Positions 7,411 through 18,394 are shown, numbered from the stretch's first letter. The stretch is DNA of 33,500 nt from Prorocentrum cordatum (GCA_963575745.1 CAUYUJ010015827.1:36338-69837), one strand, 5' to 3'. The notes: a model not told the origin generated them from the letters alone. Translations and numbers: made by a program.

Positions 7411-10400
7411 CTCGACGCTTGTGTGTTCGAGGGCCTCGTTCTTTAGAAGCTTTGAACCGCAGGCAGGGCGCTATTCCCGCTCGCCCTCTTCCTCCTTCTT
7501 TTCCTCTCCCTGTTGCTCCTTCTCCCCCTTCAAGAGTTGGCGGCATTGCCAATAATCAGCGCAACTTGCATTATTACTTTAACCGTTCTCCACAGAGTGT
7601 GCCTCGAGACAGGGTGCCGCGCGAATCCGGCACCTCACTGTCTCTCGCAGCTTTTGACCTCACCATTGTACATGTGAATATCTAAGGCTTTTCCGATAAG
7701 CACAAGGCTGAGCTTGCAGCCCGGCTTCGCCTCTTCCCCTCTCTTCCCGTCCTTGTTTTTCTGAATGAGACGTGGCTTGATTCTTCTTGTCCGTACCCTG
7801 GTCTCACACATTATTCCATTCTTGTTCGCAGAGATCGTGCATCGAGTGCTCGTGGTGGAATCTTAGTGTATGTGTTGTCCTCTTTTGGCCACCTCTTCTC
7901 TCCCCTATCCAAATCGTCTATTGCCGAGCTTGCATGGTGTTTATTTCATTCCGATTGCGGCCCTATTCTTCTCGGTTGCATGTATCGACCGCCGTGCCAC
8001 GGGGAGATTGTGAGTCTTCAGGCCTTGTTTGATGAATGGGAGGTCCATTCCCCGTCGGCTGTAGGCAGCTTGTTGATTGGAGATTGTAACGTGCACCAGA
8101 ATGAATGGTTATATTACTCCAACCGCTCCAGCCTGGAAGGGGCGTTTATGCAGCAGATGTGCACTTCGCGTGGTTTTTTCGAGAAGGTGAAAAAACCTAC
8201 TCGCAATCGCCACTTGCTTGATTGAGTCTTGACAGATATACCAGACATCGTGAATGTAGAAGTCTCGGCAACGATCGCCGACCACAGTGTTGTATTAGTG
8301 CATGTTGTTCCCCCACCTTTGTCTGTTGTCTCTTCTCGAAGACAGGTGTGGGATTTCAAGTTTGCCAATTGGAGAGTTATCAAGCAACGCATTCGTTCTG
8401 AAGGGTGGGATTGGATCGACAGCGCCACTCCTAACGCAGCAGCTCATTTTTTATGTTGTGTTTTATTCTCTTTAATGCAGCAGTTTATCCCTCAGCGCAC
8501 AATCGAGTCTCGCTCGACACATCCTTGGCTCGACACACAGGCGCTAGCTCTTGTTTCCGCGAAAGTCGCTGCCGAGGGAACCGCGGATTTCCCACACGCC
8601 GTTTCTCGATGTAGCGCAGGTTGGCTCTCAGCGTTTGATCGATACACCTTTCGTGTTCGGTCTCGTCTCCATAGGCTCCGACGCGGTTCAAAGCAGTGGT
8701 GGCACTTGTCCCGGGAGCTTTTGTCTAAAACGCGTCACGTTTCCGGGCATCCTTTGAAAGCACCAGGGGGGGAGTGGATGATCCATCCTCGCGATAAGGC
8801 CAATCTGTTTGCGAGCACTTTCAGTAGCACCTGGACGCTACCATCGTTGAGTCAGAACGAATTCAGCGCCCTGCCGCCGTCTGCTCTCACTGATTCGTTC
8901 ATTCCTCTCCGTAGGCGGTCAGCTTTGAAAATCTTGGGAGCGCTCCGCGTAGACAGCGGCACAGGCCCAGATCGAATACCGGCTCGTCTTTCAAAATTTT
9001 GCGCTGAAGATCTTAGTGTTCCTTTCACGAAGCTCGCAAGGCGCATTGTCAATACAGGTGAGTGGCCTGCCGTGTGGACTGTACACTGGATTTACCCGTT
9101 GCACGCAAAGTTGTCTGTCCACGACCCGGCGCACTATAGAGGGATACAGCTTGCGACCCAGATTTCGAAAGCCATGGAGCGTTTTCTTGCGGAACAGTTT
9201 GTGCCGAAATCGATTTCGCATGGACTGTTTGGCCAGTTTCAGTTTGCCTACTCTCCAGGCCGTGGGGCCCGCGATGCGTTGCTCTGGCTAGTGCTCTTCT
9301 GTTTAACTTCTTTCGCTGCTGGCCGCCGCATCGGTTTGTACAAATCTGACGCGTCAGGAGCGTTCGACAGAGTTTCCAAAGAGCGCCTGCTATGTAAGTT
9401 GGCTTCCGCCCCTATCCCGCGCCGGTTGCACAAGGCAATCGAAAGCTGGCTGGCCCCCCGGTCTGCCCAGGTAGTAGTTTCTGGCGAGCACTCTGATTTA
9501 ATTGCAATGACGAATATGATCTATCAGGGCACTGTGTTCGGCCCTCCGTTGTGGAACATCTTCTTCCATGACGCCGCCGCCGCCGTCCGACAGGGAGGTT
9601 TTCAAGAGCTGGTTTTTGCCGACGATCTGAATGCTGTAAAGGCTTACCCGGGTGCCACCGGCAACGCTTGCATCCTGAATAATCTGTCTGAGTGCCAACT
9701 TCTTCTTCACTCGTGGGGACAGGCGAACGCGGTTTTGTTCGATGCCGGAAAAGAAAGCCAGCATGTTTTAAGTCATCGCCACCCGCATGGTGAGTCTTTT
9801 AAACTGCTAGGAGTTCACTTTGACTGCCGTGGCAGATCTCAAGACCTCCTCCTCCTCCTCCTCCTCCTCCTCCTCCTCCTCCTCCTCCTCCTTCTCTTCT
9901 TCCTCAACCTCCTCCTGCTCCACCGCTTCCCCCTTGTGCCACTCCCCCCACTCCTCCTCCCTGCCGTCCGCGGAAAATCCGCGACCGTCTTCGTATGCAT
10001 CAGGCTGTGGAAGAAACGGCAGCGATTTGCCATGCACGAACTATGTGTTTGCTTCGTTCCCGTAGGTACCACTCTGTGCCTGAGCTCATGCTGTTGTTTA
10101 AGAGTCACGTGCTGTCTCTCGCTGAATACCGGACGCCTGCATTGGCCCACGTGTGCACAGCCACGCTGAGCGTGCTAGACGCAGTTCAAGACAGGTTTTT
10201 GCGAGCTGTGGGGATCTCTGCCCGCGATGCATGCGTTTATTTCCGATTGGCGCCGCTCGCCACTCGCAAAGATATGGCCATGCTCGGGGTTATTCACAGG
10301 TCGGCCTTAGGAGTGGGCCCCCCTATGTTTCAAGATTTTTTCCGGATCGACCGTTCTCCTCCTCCTCCTCGCTCTCCTCGCCGCCATCTTCGGCACCTTG

Positions 10401-10645
10401 TCGAGCCCTGTGGGATTCGAGCGCAGAATTTTGTATTGCAGTCTGCTCTCGGAGAGGTCCGGTTGTACAACCTGCTGCCTGATTTCATCGCTGCTGCCCA
10501 CTCTGTCAAAAAATGTCAGAACAGGCTGGGTTCTCTAGTGCGCTACAGAGCACACGCCGGCTGCGCTGACTGGGATAAATCATTGTGCTGGCGAGTCCCC
10601 ATGCACAGCCACATTCTGCGAGGCATGCGCGATTGGTCGGGGTAG
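7323..10645 (+). pseudogene. Element 1 ORF2: AP endonuclease and reverse transcriptase, broken
   Basis: It continues ORF1's frame. The endonuclease part (about 7650-8310) shows FLNETWLDSS, YRPPCH, LLIGDCNVHQ and TIADHS, but is cut by TAA 7683 (where element 2 reads Q in NIQSL) and TGA 8223 (LLD-stop-VLTD; element 2 has LLDLVLTD). The RT part (about 8950-9650) is intact: SGTGPDRIPARL; YRGIQLATQISKAMERFL; QFAYSPGRGARDAL; motif A SDASGAFDRV; motif B YQGTVFGPPLWNIFF; motif C FADDLNA. After GVHFDCR near 9835 a CTC-rich insertion of about 155 bp shifts the frame. The post-RT region resumes near 9995 (MHQAVEETAAICHARTMCLL), passes EYRTPALAHV and LDAVQDRFLRAVG and ends MRDWSG at 10645. The enzyme would nick target DNA and reverse-transcribe the element RNA at the nick. 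Confidence 0.85.
9836..9992 (+). repeat. CTC microsatellite and CT-rich insertion in ORF2
   Basis: About seventeen CTC units (9844-9893) are followed by CT-rich sequence to about 9990. Element 2 passes straight from FDCQ to LRMHEA at this point, so the whole tract is extra in element 1. It encodes polyleucine and changes the reading frame. Confidence 0.85.
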
Positions 10646-10870
10646 TTTAAGATCGCAATTTTCATGTTACCTCGCTTTCCCCCTCCTTGTCTTCCTCTCG
10701 CTCCCCTCCCTCCCTCCCCCTCCTTCCCTTTCTTTGTCTCTTCCTCCCGGCCGCCGTGCGTGGAGCTCACGGCGCGCGCGTTGCGCGGATGCCTCGTTGG
10801 GGCGTGGCCCTCTCCCCCTTCCTCTTCTCCTCTTCCCTCCCCTCCTTCCTTCCTTCTCGCTCCTGTTTCG
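10646..10870 (+). other. Element 1 pyrimidine-rich 3' UTR
   Basis: The sequence is strongly C/T-rich (10676-10745 and 10810-10870) around a GC-rich core GGCCGCCGTGCGTGGAGC (10750-10767). The same core and order occur on the minus strand after relic B, and a similar layout at 16205-16370. I treat it as the conserved 3' UTR of this family. The proline- and serine-rich frames here are composition artefacts. Confidence 0.65.
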
Positions 10871-11200
10871 TCTTGGTCTTATCGGTTGTGCCTGTTTCGT
10901 CTTTTGGCTCCTGCTGGGCTGGCTTTTCTGGTGGGCAGAAGCGTCAGATAAGATTGTGGCTCGAGCTGTTGTGGCTCAAGCTGTTGTGGCACGAGCTCAG
11001 AAGCTATCATTGTTTGTCGCCGGGGCGGTCAAGGTATATCCTTTGTGTGGGTTGGCCTGTATTTCGTCTTTGCTCCTGTCTGGGACTGGCTTTTCTGTGG
11101 GCAGAAGGTCAGATAAGATTGTGGCTCGAGCGTGTGCTCAAGCTTTTGTGGCACGATGCTCAGATCTATCAATGTTTGTCGCCGGGGCGTCAAAAGAAGA
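10870..11200 (+). repeat. Two 165-bp 5' monomers of element 2
   Basis: The segments running from the CTGGCTTTTCTG word through GTCAGATAAGATTGTGGCTCGAG to TGTTTGTCGCCGGGGCG occur twice, with AGATTGTGGCTCGAG starting at 10951 and 11116 (165-bp step). Each unit carries SL-like words: TGGCTCGAG 10957, TGGCTCAAG 10972 and TGGCACGAG 10987 in 15-bp steps; TGGCTCGAG 11122 and TGCTCAAG 11135 in the second. Tandem 5' monomers are known as promoters in mouse L1; a similar role here is inference. Confidence 0.75.
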
Positions 11201-11472
11201 AAATAAGAAAAGATAAAACAAAACAAAAAACTACAAAAAAACCTAAGTAGAAAAAAAAAAAACGGAACAAAAAGAATATAGAAGGGATAAACATAATAAA
11301 AAGATAAACAAAAACATAATGAAACAAAAAAAAATATAAATAAAAAATTAACGAAGTCCACCAAACTCCCTGCCAATTCCTATAATGTGAAACACCAAGA
11401 TGCGACGCCGGGGCGGCCGGCCACTACCTTTTTTTCACAAAGCATCACAGACTCTTCAGTTTCCCTCAAGTC
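11200..11472 (+). other. Element 2 A-rich leader ahead of ORF1
   Basis: 11200-11350 is A-rich low complexity, possibly an old internal tail or insertion. 11404-11416 repeats the 5' UTR box as GACGCCGGGGCGG. TTCCCTCAAG (11462-11471), one base before the ORF1 ATG, ends in the CTCAAG word also found at the spliced-leader 3' end. No gene is seen. Confidence 0.5.
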
Positions 11473-12682
11473 ATGGCTTCCTCGGGCGCTGCGACGGCTG
11501 GTGCGCAGAACAAGTTTGCAAAACCAGCTGTGGAGCAGGCACGACGTCTAACGGTCAGGGTCAACGAGGTGAAACAGGCGCTCAGTCCAGAGAGCAAACG
11601 TCGTGCTGAGACAGTGGCGCAGATGGACGAGTCGACCAGCCTTTTGGGCGGCATTTTTTGCTCCTGCTCCTGTCTTTCCTGGCAGTCAGAGCAGTGGGGT
11701 CCCGCCGAGCACGCCTCCAGGCGTCGCTCCGCCGGACCCCCCGCCGAGCGCCCCCATTTTGGTTGGCGCTCCCGCTCCTGCTTTTGGCAGTTCGAGCGGT
11801 GCATGCCCAGGCGCGGGCGTCGTCCCCCTGGCGCATGCGGCGGCGGGCGGCGCGCCGATTGCTCCTGGTGCGGGTGCGTCCCCCAGTGCAGCAGTCCCTG
11901 GTCCCTGCGCCACTGCGGCATCTCGTGTTCCAGATGTCCCTCAGCTTCCGGAATTGCCTGTTGAGAGCTCTCCGGGCGAAAGGGCCATTTACGGCATGCT
12001 CCAGCACATAAACAGCCAGATGGCCACGCAGTCTTCCTTGAACGCCCTGCACACCAGGATCACGGGGGAAACGGCGCCGGCCATCCAGGACGCTCTGAAC
12101 CCGGTCCGGGACGAGATGGCGGATTTGAGGGAGCGCATGCAGCAGCTCGAGACCAGTTCGGGGACAGGATCTTCTGGCAAGCGCCACCTGACGCTGTTGA
12201 GCGCGATGGATGTGTCGAACCGCCGCGTCGCCTTTGTCGGGTTCGACGGGGACGACCGCAACGCGCGCGTCCTGGAGATCAACAGATATGCGGCGTCGCT
12301 GCAGAACGTGCCGAATGGCGTCGTCGGGCACTTCTTCTCCGGCCCGAAGAATAGCCAGAAGATAACCCGCGCTTCGTACCTCGAGTTCCGGTCTCCGCCG
12401 GAGGCGGCTGCTTTCTTGAACGTGGCCAAGACGCAGCGTTTCACCTTGTCGTCGAACGGCCGCGCCGTCACTGTCAAACCGGCAAAGTCCCAGGTCAATT
12501 TGGCCAGGGACTGGGCTCTCCGGAAGGCCGCAGAGATGATCAAAACGGAGTCAGGCCTGGACTCCCGCATCGATTGGCAGGCTCGCGCGGTCAAGCTCGG
12601 CGAGACGATCGCCTTTGAGCAAGGGCCGGGCGACCTCCAAGGAATTTTTAAGGACCAGTTCTCGCGCCTCCGGATCCCTTAG
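11473..12682 (+). pseudogene. Element 2 ORF1, one-base frameshift
   Basis: ATG 11473 opens MASSGAATAG and reaches VKQALSPESKRRAE, matching element 1 ORF1. The frame then fails, and the homologous reading continues in the +1 frame from about 11650 (FAPAPVFPG, matching ADVPAFPG in element 1) to TAG 12680-12682. The six-T run at 11654-11659 is the likely site: one T fewer would join GGIF directly to APAPVFPG. The rest is well conserved: Pro/Ala/Gly-rich linker; coiled-coil-like segment with SSPGERAIYGMLQHIN; RRM-like strands RRVAFVGF and ASYLEFRS; and the same C-terminal end DLQGIFKDQFSRLRIP. Sequencing error in the T-run, a real lesion, or ribosomal frameshifting are all possible; a lesion or error is simplest. 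Confidence 0.8.
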
Positions 12683-12770
12683 GGATGCGGGGGGGCTGGC
12701 TCTGGCAGTGACGCGTTGCTCGCATTGCCATCCGCCCACGGCTGAGCCGTTAGTGAGCGGCCCCCGGGAA
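12680..12770 (+). promoter_or_regulatory. Candidate UAG readthrough region, element 2
   Basis: TAG 12680-12682 is followed by an 8-nt spacer (GGATGCGG), then GGGGGCT (12691-12697), able to pair with GGCCCCC (12759-12765) using one U-G wobble. The hairpin ACGGC-TGA-GCCGT (12738-12750) is kept, but its loop T-to-G change creates an in-frame TGA (12743-12745) that element 1 lacks. So the arrangement is conserved but this copy is probably inactive. Confidence 0.55.
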
Positions 12771-15700
12771 CAAAACGTCTTCGCCGTCGCGGTCCTCGTT
12801 CGTACGAGGCCGTGCTCCGGAGGCAGGGCCATTTACGCTGCAGTGTTTCACTCGGTCCTCTTCCCTCCTCGGTTCCCCTTCCTCCCGTTCCTGCTCCTTC
12901 CTCCTTCTCGAAAGCCGGTTGTAATTTCAATTGCAGTGCTCAGCGTAATTTGCATCATTACTTTAACAGTTCTTCGCAAAATACGCCTCGAGACAGGGTG
13001 CCGCGTGAATCCGGCACCTCACTGTCTCTCGAAGTTGCTGATCTCACCATCCTCCTTGTTAATATACAGAGTCTGACCCCGAAGCACCAGGCTGAGCTAG
13101 AGGGTCGTCTTCGTCTTCTTCCGAATCTGCCTGTTTGCGTTTTCCTTACGGAAACTTGGCTTGATTCCTCTTCTCCTGCTCCCTCCTTGTCTCTCTACAC
13201 CGTTATTGCTAGGCGTGACAGGAATGGTCTCGGCGGTGGTGTGTTGATATTTGTTCTCACTGCGTGTGCTCATTTGTTCTCACCGCTCGAGAACTCGATT
13301 TCTGCTGAGTTGATCTGGGTTTTGTTACATTCTGATTGTGGCCCTATCTTGATGTCTTGTTTCTATCGTCCTCCATGCCACGCCGAATTAGGCAGCCTTC
13401 GCTGTTTGACGGAAGAGTGGGCCTCGCACTCCCAGCACGCGGTTGGCTCTGTTTTTGTATGTGATTTTAACGTGCATCAGAAAGATTGGCCGTATTATTC
13501 GAGTCGTAACTCTCCGGGGGGCTCTTTTCTCAAAGCGCGGTGCATTTCCCATGGCTTCTTCGAGAGAGTCCGCAAACCCACGCGCCAGCGACACTTGTTA
13601 GATTTAGTTTTGACTGACTTGCCCGAGCAAGTGTCTGCAGATGTCTTGGCACAGATCGCAGACCACAGCGCGGTCTTAGCTCGCATAGTTTTGCCGCCCT
13701 TGGCGGTTGAGGATTTCTCTAGGACAGCTTGGAACTATAAGTTTGCCAACTGGGCTGCCATTCGGTCGTCCATTCGTCGTTCCGATTGGAGTCGGATCGA
13801 CGCTTGCACGCCTAATGAAGCTGCTCACCGTCTTACTGTCTTCCTAGCTCAGCGTATGCACGATGTCATCCCAAAGCGCGTTGTGAATTTCTCTGCTTCG
13901 CATCCGTGGCTGGATTCTGCATCTCTCGCACTTGTCTCTGCGAAGGTGGCTGCAGCAGGGACGCCCGAGTTTCCATTGGCAGTGCGGGCTTGCAGCGATG
14001 GGCTGGTCTCCGCTTATAGCAGGCACACGGTTCGCGTTCGTGCCAAATTGCGTTCATTGCGGAAGGGTTCTAAGCAGTGGTGGCATTTATCACGCGAGTT
14101 AGTCTCTCGACGTTGTCTTCCAACCTCCCCTCCTTTGAAAGATTCCGCTGGCCAGTGGGTCATTGACGCTCCTGGCAAGGCTAACTTGTTTGCACAAGTC
14201 TTCTCATCGAAGTGGTTTTTGCCTGCACCAGTGCGCAATGAGTTCAGTTTGCTCCCTCCTTGTCGCCTCTCCGACTCTTTCGTGCCTCTCCGGGCGCGCT
14301 CGGCATTTCGAGTGTTATCATCTTTGCGCGTTGACAGCGGGACCGGACCTGACCTCCTCCCTGCCAGGGTGTTGAAGATTTGCGCACGTGAGCTCACAGT
14401 ACCATTTACCAAACTCGCGAGGCTCATTTTGAATCGTGGCGAGTGGCCTCATGTGTGGACTTCGCATTGGATCCACCCTCTACACAAGAGGCATTCTAAG
14501 CACAATGCGGACCACTATCGTGGTATCCATCTTACCCCCCAACTTTCGAAAGCCATGGAACGATTTCTCGGCGAACAGTTTATTCCTAGAGCAGTGTCCG
14601 AAGGCTGTTTCGGCATGTTTCAATTTGCTTACACGCCGGGCCGGGGCGCTAGAGACGCGTTGCTATGGCTTGTACTGTTTTCAATTCAGGCTTTCGGGGA
14701 GGGTGGCCGCGTTGGGCTGCACTGTTCTGACGTTTCCGGAGCTTTCGATCGAGTGCGGGCCGAGCGCTTGTTACAGAAGTTGGCTGCCGCTCCGATTCCT
14801 CGCAGCATCTTCCGAGTAATTCAGAGTTGGCTTGAGCCTCGCTCTGCGAATGTCGTGGTCGGCGGAGCCCACTCAGAACTGTTCGAAATGTTGAACATGC
14901 TGTTCCAGGGCACGGTTTGGGGCCCTCCACTTTGGAACATTTTCTTCCGAGATGCGTCTGATGCAGTACGAGGGCTCAATTTTGAAGAAATTGTTTACGC
15001 TGACGATTTCAATGCGCTGAAAAAGTACGGTGCTTCCGTTATGACGGCAAGTATGCTCACGAACCTCCGGGAGTGTCAATCCATTCTGCACACTTGGGGT
15101 CTCGCTAATTAGTTGTTTTCGACGATGGTAAGGAAAGCCACCACATCTTAAGGCATAGGGCGCGGCGACTCATTTAAAAACCTCGGTGTAGCATTTGATT
15201 GCCAGCTTCGAATGCACGAAGCCATCGACGAATGTGCAACGATGTGTCTTTTGCGCACGAAGCGTTTCCATACACTCTCGGAAGCTCTTGTACAAAAGTT
15301 ATGCTGTCATACGCTGAATACCGCACGCCTGCGATCGCGCACGCATCGTGTTGTGCACTCCATGTGCTGGATGCCGTTCAAAACAGGGTTCTGCGCGCCG
15401 TTGGCCTTTCGACCGAAGACGCTTGTGAGCACTTCAACTTAGCACCGTTGAACAAGATATTGCTATCTTGGGCGTGCTTCATAGGTCTGCAATTCGGCGT
15501 GGCCCCTCAATGTTTCATTCTTTATTTCGTCTCGCTCCTCCCCTCCTGCTCCTCGGGCTCCTCGCCGGCATCGCCGCTTGTTGATCCGTGCTCTTGCGCG
15601 CCAGCAGTTCGTCACGCAGTCCGCGCTTGGCGGGGCACGTCTTTACAACATGCTGCTGGACTTTGTTCGTCGCCGCCAACAGTACGAAAGAATTTCAAAG

Positions 15701-15824
15701 TCGAATGTCTGCGCTGTTGCGATGTCGTGTTGTTGCGGGCCATGGTTCGTGGGCTTCCACGTTTTCTTGGCGCCATCCTCTTCACAACCATTCTCTTCGC
15801 AACATGCGCGACTGGCGCGGCTAG
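12746..15824 (+). pseudogene. Element 2 ORF2: AP endonuclease and RT, C-terminus decayed
   Basis: The frame is open from 12746 to TAG 15110-15112 and is the same frame as the 3' part of ORF1. There is no ATG before LMSC well inside the endonuclease, so a normal start is not evident. Counting from GTG 12812: endonuclease motifs NIQSL (N84), TETW (E114), YRPPCH (185-190), CDFN (D218, N220), LLDLVLTD (D264) and ADHS (D284, H285). RT motifs: SGTGPDLLPARV (509-520), YRGIHLT (569-575), FQFAYTPGRGARDA (603-616), motif A CSDVSGAFD (D640), motif B FQGTVWGPPLWN (698-709), motif C YADD (729-732). After 15112, DDGKESHHIL, MHEAIDECATMCLL, LSYAEYRTPAIAHA, LDAVQNRVLRAVG and LRNMRDWRG appear in shifting frames to 15824. 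The catalytic core looks intact; the tail is broken by several indels. Confidence 0.85.
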
Positions 15825-15937
15825 TCGAAAAAGCAATGGTACTTCTTAAAGTGTGCTCCCTGAACTCCCTGGTCTCATCGTTTCACTGGTGGTGAGATTG
15901 CGCGCGATGCGAGGCTGCTAAAAAAAGGAAAAAAATA

Positions 15938-16005
<68 letters not shown>

Positions 16006-16027
16006 AAAAAAAAAACAAAAAAAAAAA
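15825..16027 (+). other. Element 2 3' UTR and poly-A tail
   Basis: A short 3' UTR contains CCCTGGTCTCATCG and CACTGGTGGTGAGATTG, then AAAAAAAGG and a nearly pure A tract (15941-16027). This is the expected tail of a plus-strand non-LTR element. A diverged copy of the same UTR end lies at 16455-16530, also followed by an A-rich tail. Confidence 0.75.
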
Positions 16028-16030
16028 CGC

Positions 16031-16560
16031 GTTTTCTAAAATGTGTGCTCTTTTATAAGTTAACATGTTTTGAAAACTAAATACGATCGAAATAACATGG
16101 AACACCAATTAAATTTTTACACTTCGAAAATGAAGAATTCTCACGAATTTGAACCACAAAATAACCATGTCGCTAAAAATACATTTCACAACAATAGTGA
16201 AGATTTCTCCCTGGCTCCTCCCCCCCAGTGCGGTTACTGAGCGGTGCTCGGCCCGCAGGCGGATTTCCCGCCCGGCGCGTCCGGCGCCTTCCCTCTCGTT
16301 CCCTTCCTCGCTCTCCCCTGTTCCTCCTCCTTCTTCCTCCCTCTTCCTTTCGTCGTTCCTGTGCGTTTTAGCAGGAAGAGACCGATGGCCGACTGCCCGT
16401 TCTTCTTCCCCGGAGGTTTTACAAGCCACTGGGAACTTGAGCACTCTATAATTTTTTATCTGGTCTGTGCTCTGTCTTGCTTCACGTGGTGAGAGTCGAG
16501 GCTTTGCCGAGGCGTGTTTTTTTTTAAAAAAAATAAAAAAAAAAAATAAAAAAAAAAATG
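16031..16560 (+). mobile_element. 5'-truncated LINE 3' end with A-rich tail
   Basis: 16205-16370 has the GC core and pyrimidine-rich layout of the element 1 3' UTR. 16455-16530 (CTGGTCTGTG, TTCACGTGGTGAGAGTCGAGG) resembles the UTR end of element 2, and a broken A-rich tail follows (16526-16558). I read it as a 5'-truncated copy containing UTR only. The start is uncertain; 16031-16200 is AT-rich and unassigned. Confidence 0.45.
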
Positions 16561-17560
16561 CAATTCGCTATTTTGTTGTCAGTTCAAGTAGGAGATCGAT
16601 TTCTCATTTTTTGAGTCTGTATCTGTGTTGTAGTTTTGCATATGATTTGCACGCATCACGTTTTCTACTTGTTGGTATTATTATTATCATCTTTGGTAGT
16701 CTTTTTATTTTCACTTAGATTTACCCTTACGATTGCAATATTCATTCCAAATGGGGGTGTTGCAACCTTGCAGCAAAAAAAAAATTGTTTTGCAATCGAG
16801 ACAACGATCTTCAAATGAAAGAGTAAAACATTGAGCCGTGAAATCAACGAATCACCCAAGCGTTATCCGCAGACCGAAGGGATGGCAAAAACAACTTCAC
16901 TAATTTAAAAAATAAATCATCTGCAAATCGCACCAAACTTTCGAGCAGAGAGATCGAAACTTACAAATCACACGACTAAGCTAGGTTTATTGCGCGAATA
17001 TAAATGCGCATGCGGTTAAGAACTATCGGAAAAAATCTGTTCTGACAAAACCAGCTGAAAACCATTGCGGAATTACCAACAAATGGAAAATTTAACGAGA
17101 AAATTGGAAACAAAACAAAAAAAAACAAAATGAATTTAATCGGAAATTAAAAAAATAATCAAAATTAAATTCGCAACTAACACAAAAATCATCTAAATAA
17201 CCATACAAACCACTTGTAAAACATGAAAAAATCACAATGCGGTTCAAATAAATCATAAACACAGATATTTCTCAGGACTTTGCAACATAACAAAAAACAT
17301 AATAACGTCTCACGCCTCACATGCTCTCCCATTAACGAACTGAAAAAAAAAACCTCGAAAAGAAACACTCTGTTACTTATTCTATACTTGCGAATTAATA
17401 TTTTATGTGATATTTACCATAGAGAGAAGCAAAGCTATAAACAAATTAACCACTGGTGCTAAATCGAAAAAACTCTATCCCTCCTGCTTCTCGCGACTGC
17501 TCCACTGATATAGAATATAAAAACATAAACAAAAAGAAAATATAATCGAATCAATTGAAG
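16561..17560. other. AT-rich DNA, no feature recognised
   Basis: About 1 kb of AT-rich sequence with short A-runs. Frames up to about 60 codons show no recognisable motif. I see no RNA gene or repeat unit. Confidence 0.4.
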
Positions 17561-17792
<232 letters not shown>

Positions 17793-17793
<1 letters not shown>

Positions 17794-18394
17794 GAACGGA
17801 GAACAACACAACTCTATGTCTTACGCACACAACTCAACACGAAAGATAAAAAAACAAAAAAAAAAAAGAAAAAAAAAAAAAAAACTAGCAAAACAAACTA
17901 ACACAAAAACACGATACAAAACAGAAAACCTAAAAAAAGAAATAAAAACGAACAATATTACACGATAAACAATCAGAAACGAAAATATAGACGATACAAT
18001 ACATAAAAACAACATAAACACACACTGAAAACGATATTTTGGCGTAAGAAATGTAAAAAACACATAAATGTGTGCAACAAATGTGCCACAAAAAGACAAA
18101 ACAATCCTTGAAACCAACAAAAAACAACACGAAACATACGAAAGATTGTCTCACACATGAAAAAAAAACACATCTGTGACCAAATTGCAATAACATTTTC
18201 CATCTTGTGTAAATTCGAAATTCTAAAATCTGTTAAAAAACTGAGAGACAAACAATACTTCTAGAATAATTCTCCCGATTCGATAATTGATTCTGAAAAC
18301 TTGGAATTCTTTGTTGCAAAACGAAATATGTTCTGGTTCTCGAAAAAAAACAATGTACTACAATCGATGTTCTTATTATAATATCTCTATATCT
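17793..18394. other. A-rich DNA, no feature recognised
   Basis: Strongly A-biased on the plus strand (AAAC, AAAT and similar words), so the minus strand gives phenylalanine-rich frames. No gene motif seen. Confidence 0.4.

Larger units (their letters stand above)
5954..10870 (+). mobile_element. Element 1: APE-type non-LTR retrotransposon (defective)
   Basis: The order is 5' UTR with SL-like 15-bp repeats (5954-6140), ORF1 (6141-7322), UAG, in-frame ORF2 with endonuclease and RT (7323-10645), and a pyrimidine-rich 3' UTR. It is a close relative of element 2, which follows head-to-tail with no visible poly-A between them. ORF2 has two in-frame stops and a CTC-rich insertion with frame change, so this copy cannot make full ORF2 protein. 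No target duplication was found. The 3' boundary is uncertain within about 100 bp. Confidence 0.8.
10870..16027 (+). mobile_element. Element 2: APE-type non-LTR retrotransposon (defective)
   Basis: It comprises 5' monomers (10870-11200), an A-rich leader, ORF1 (11473-12682, one frameshift), UAG plus a second stop, ORF2 (open 12746-15112, then frame-broken to 15824), a short 3' UTR and a poly-A tail (15941-16027). It is the better preserved guide to family layout because its endonuclease and RT are uninterrupted. The pyrimidine-rich 3' block present in element 1 is missing between its stop and tail, so it may be a variant or deleted. No target duplication was found. Confidence 0.8.

Noticed and set aside
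5954-16027. Target-site duplications for elements 1 and 2
   Set aside because: I compared the junction words near 5953, 10870 and 16028 by eye and found no convincing direct match.
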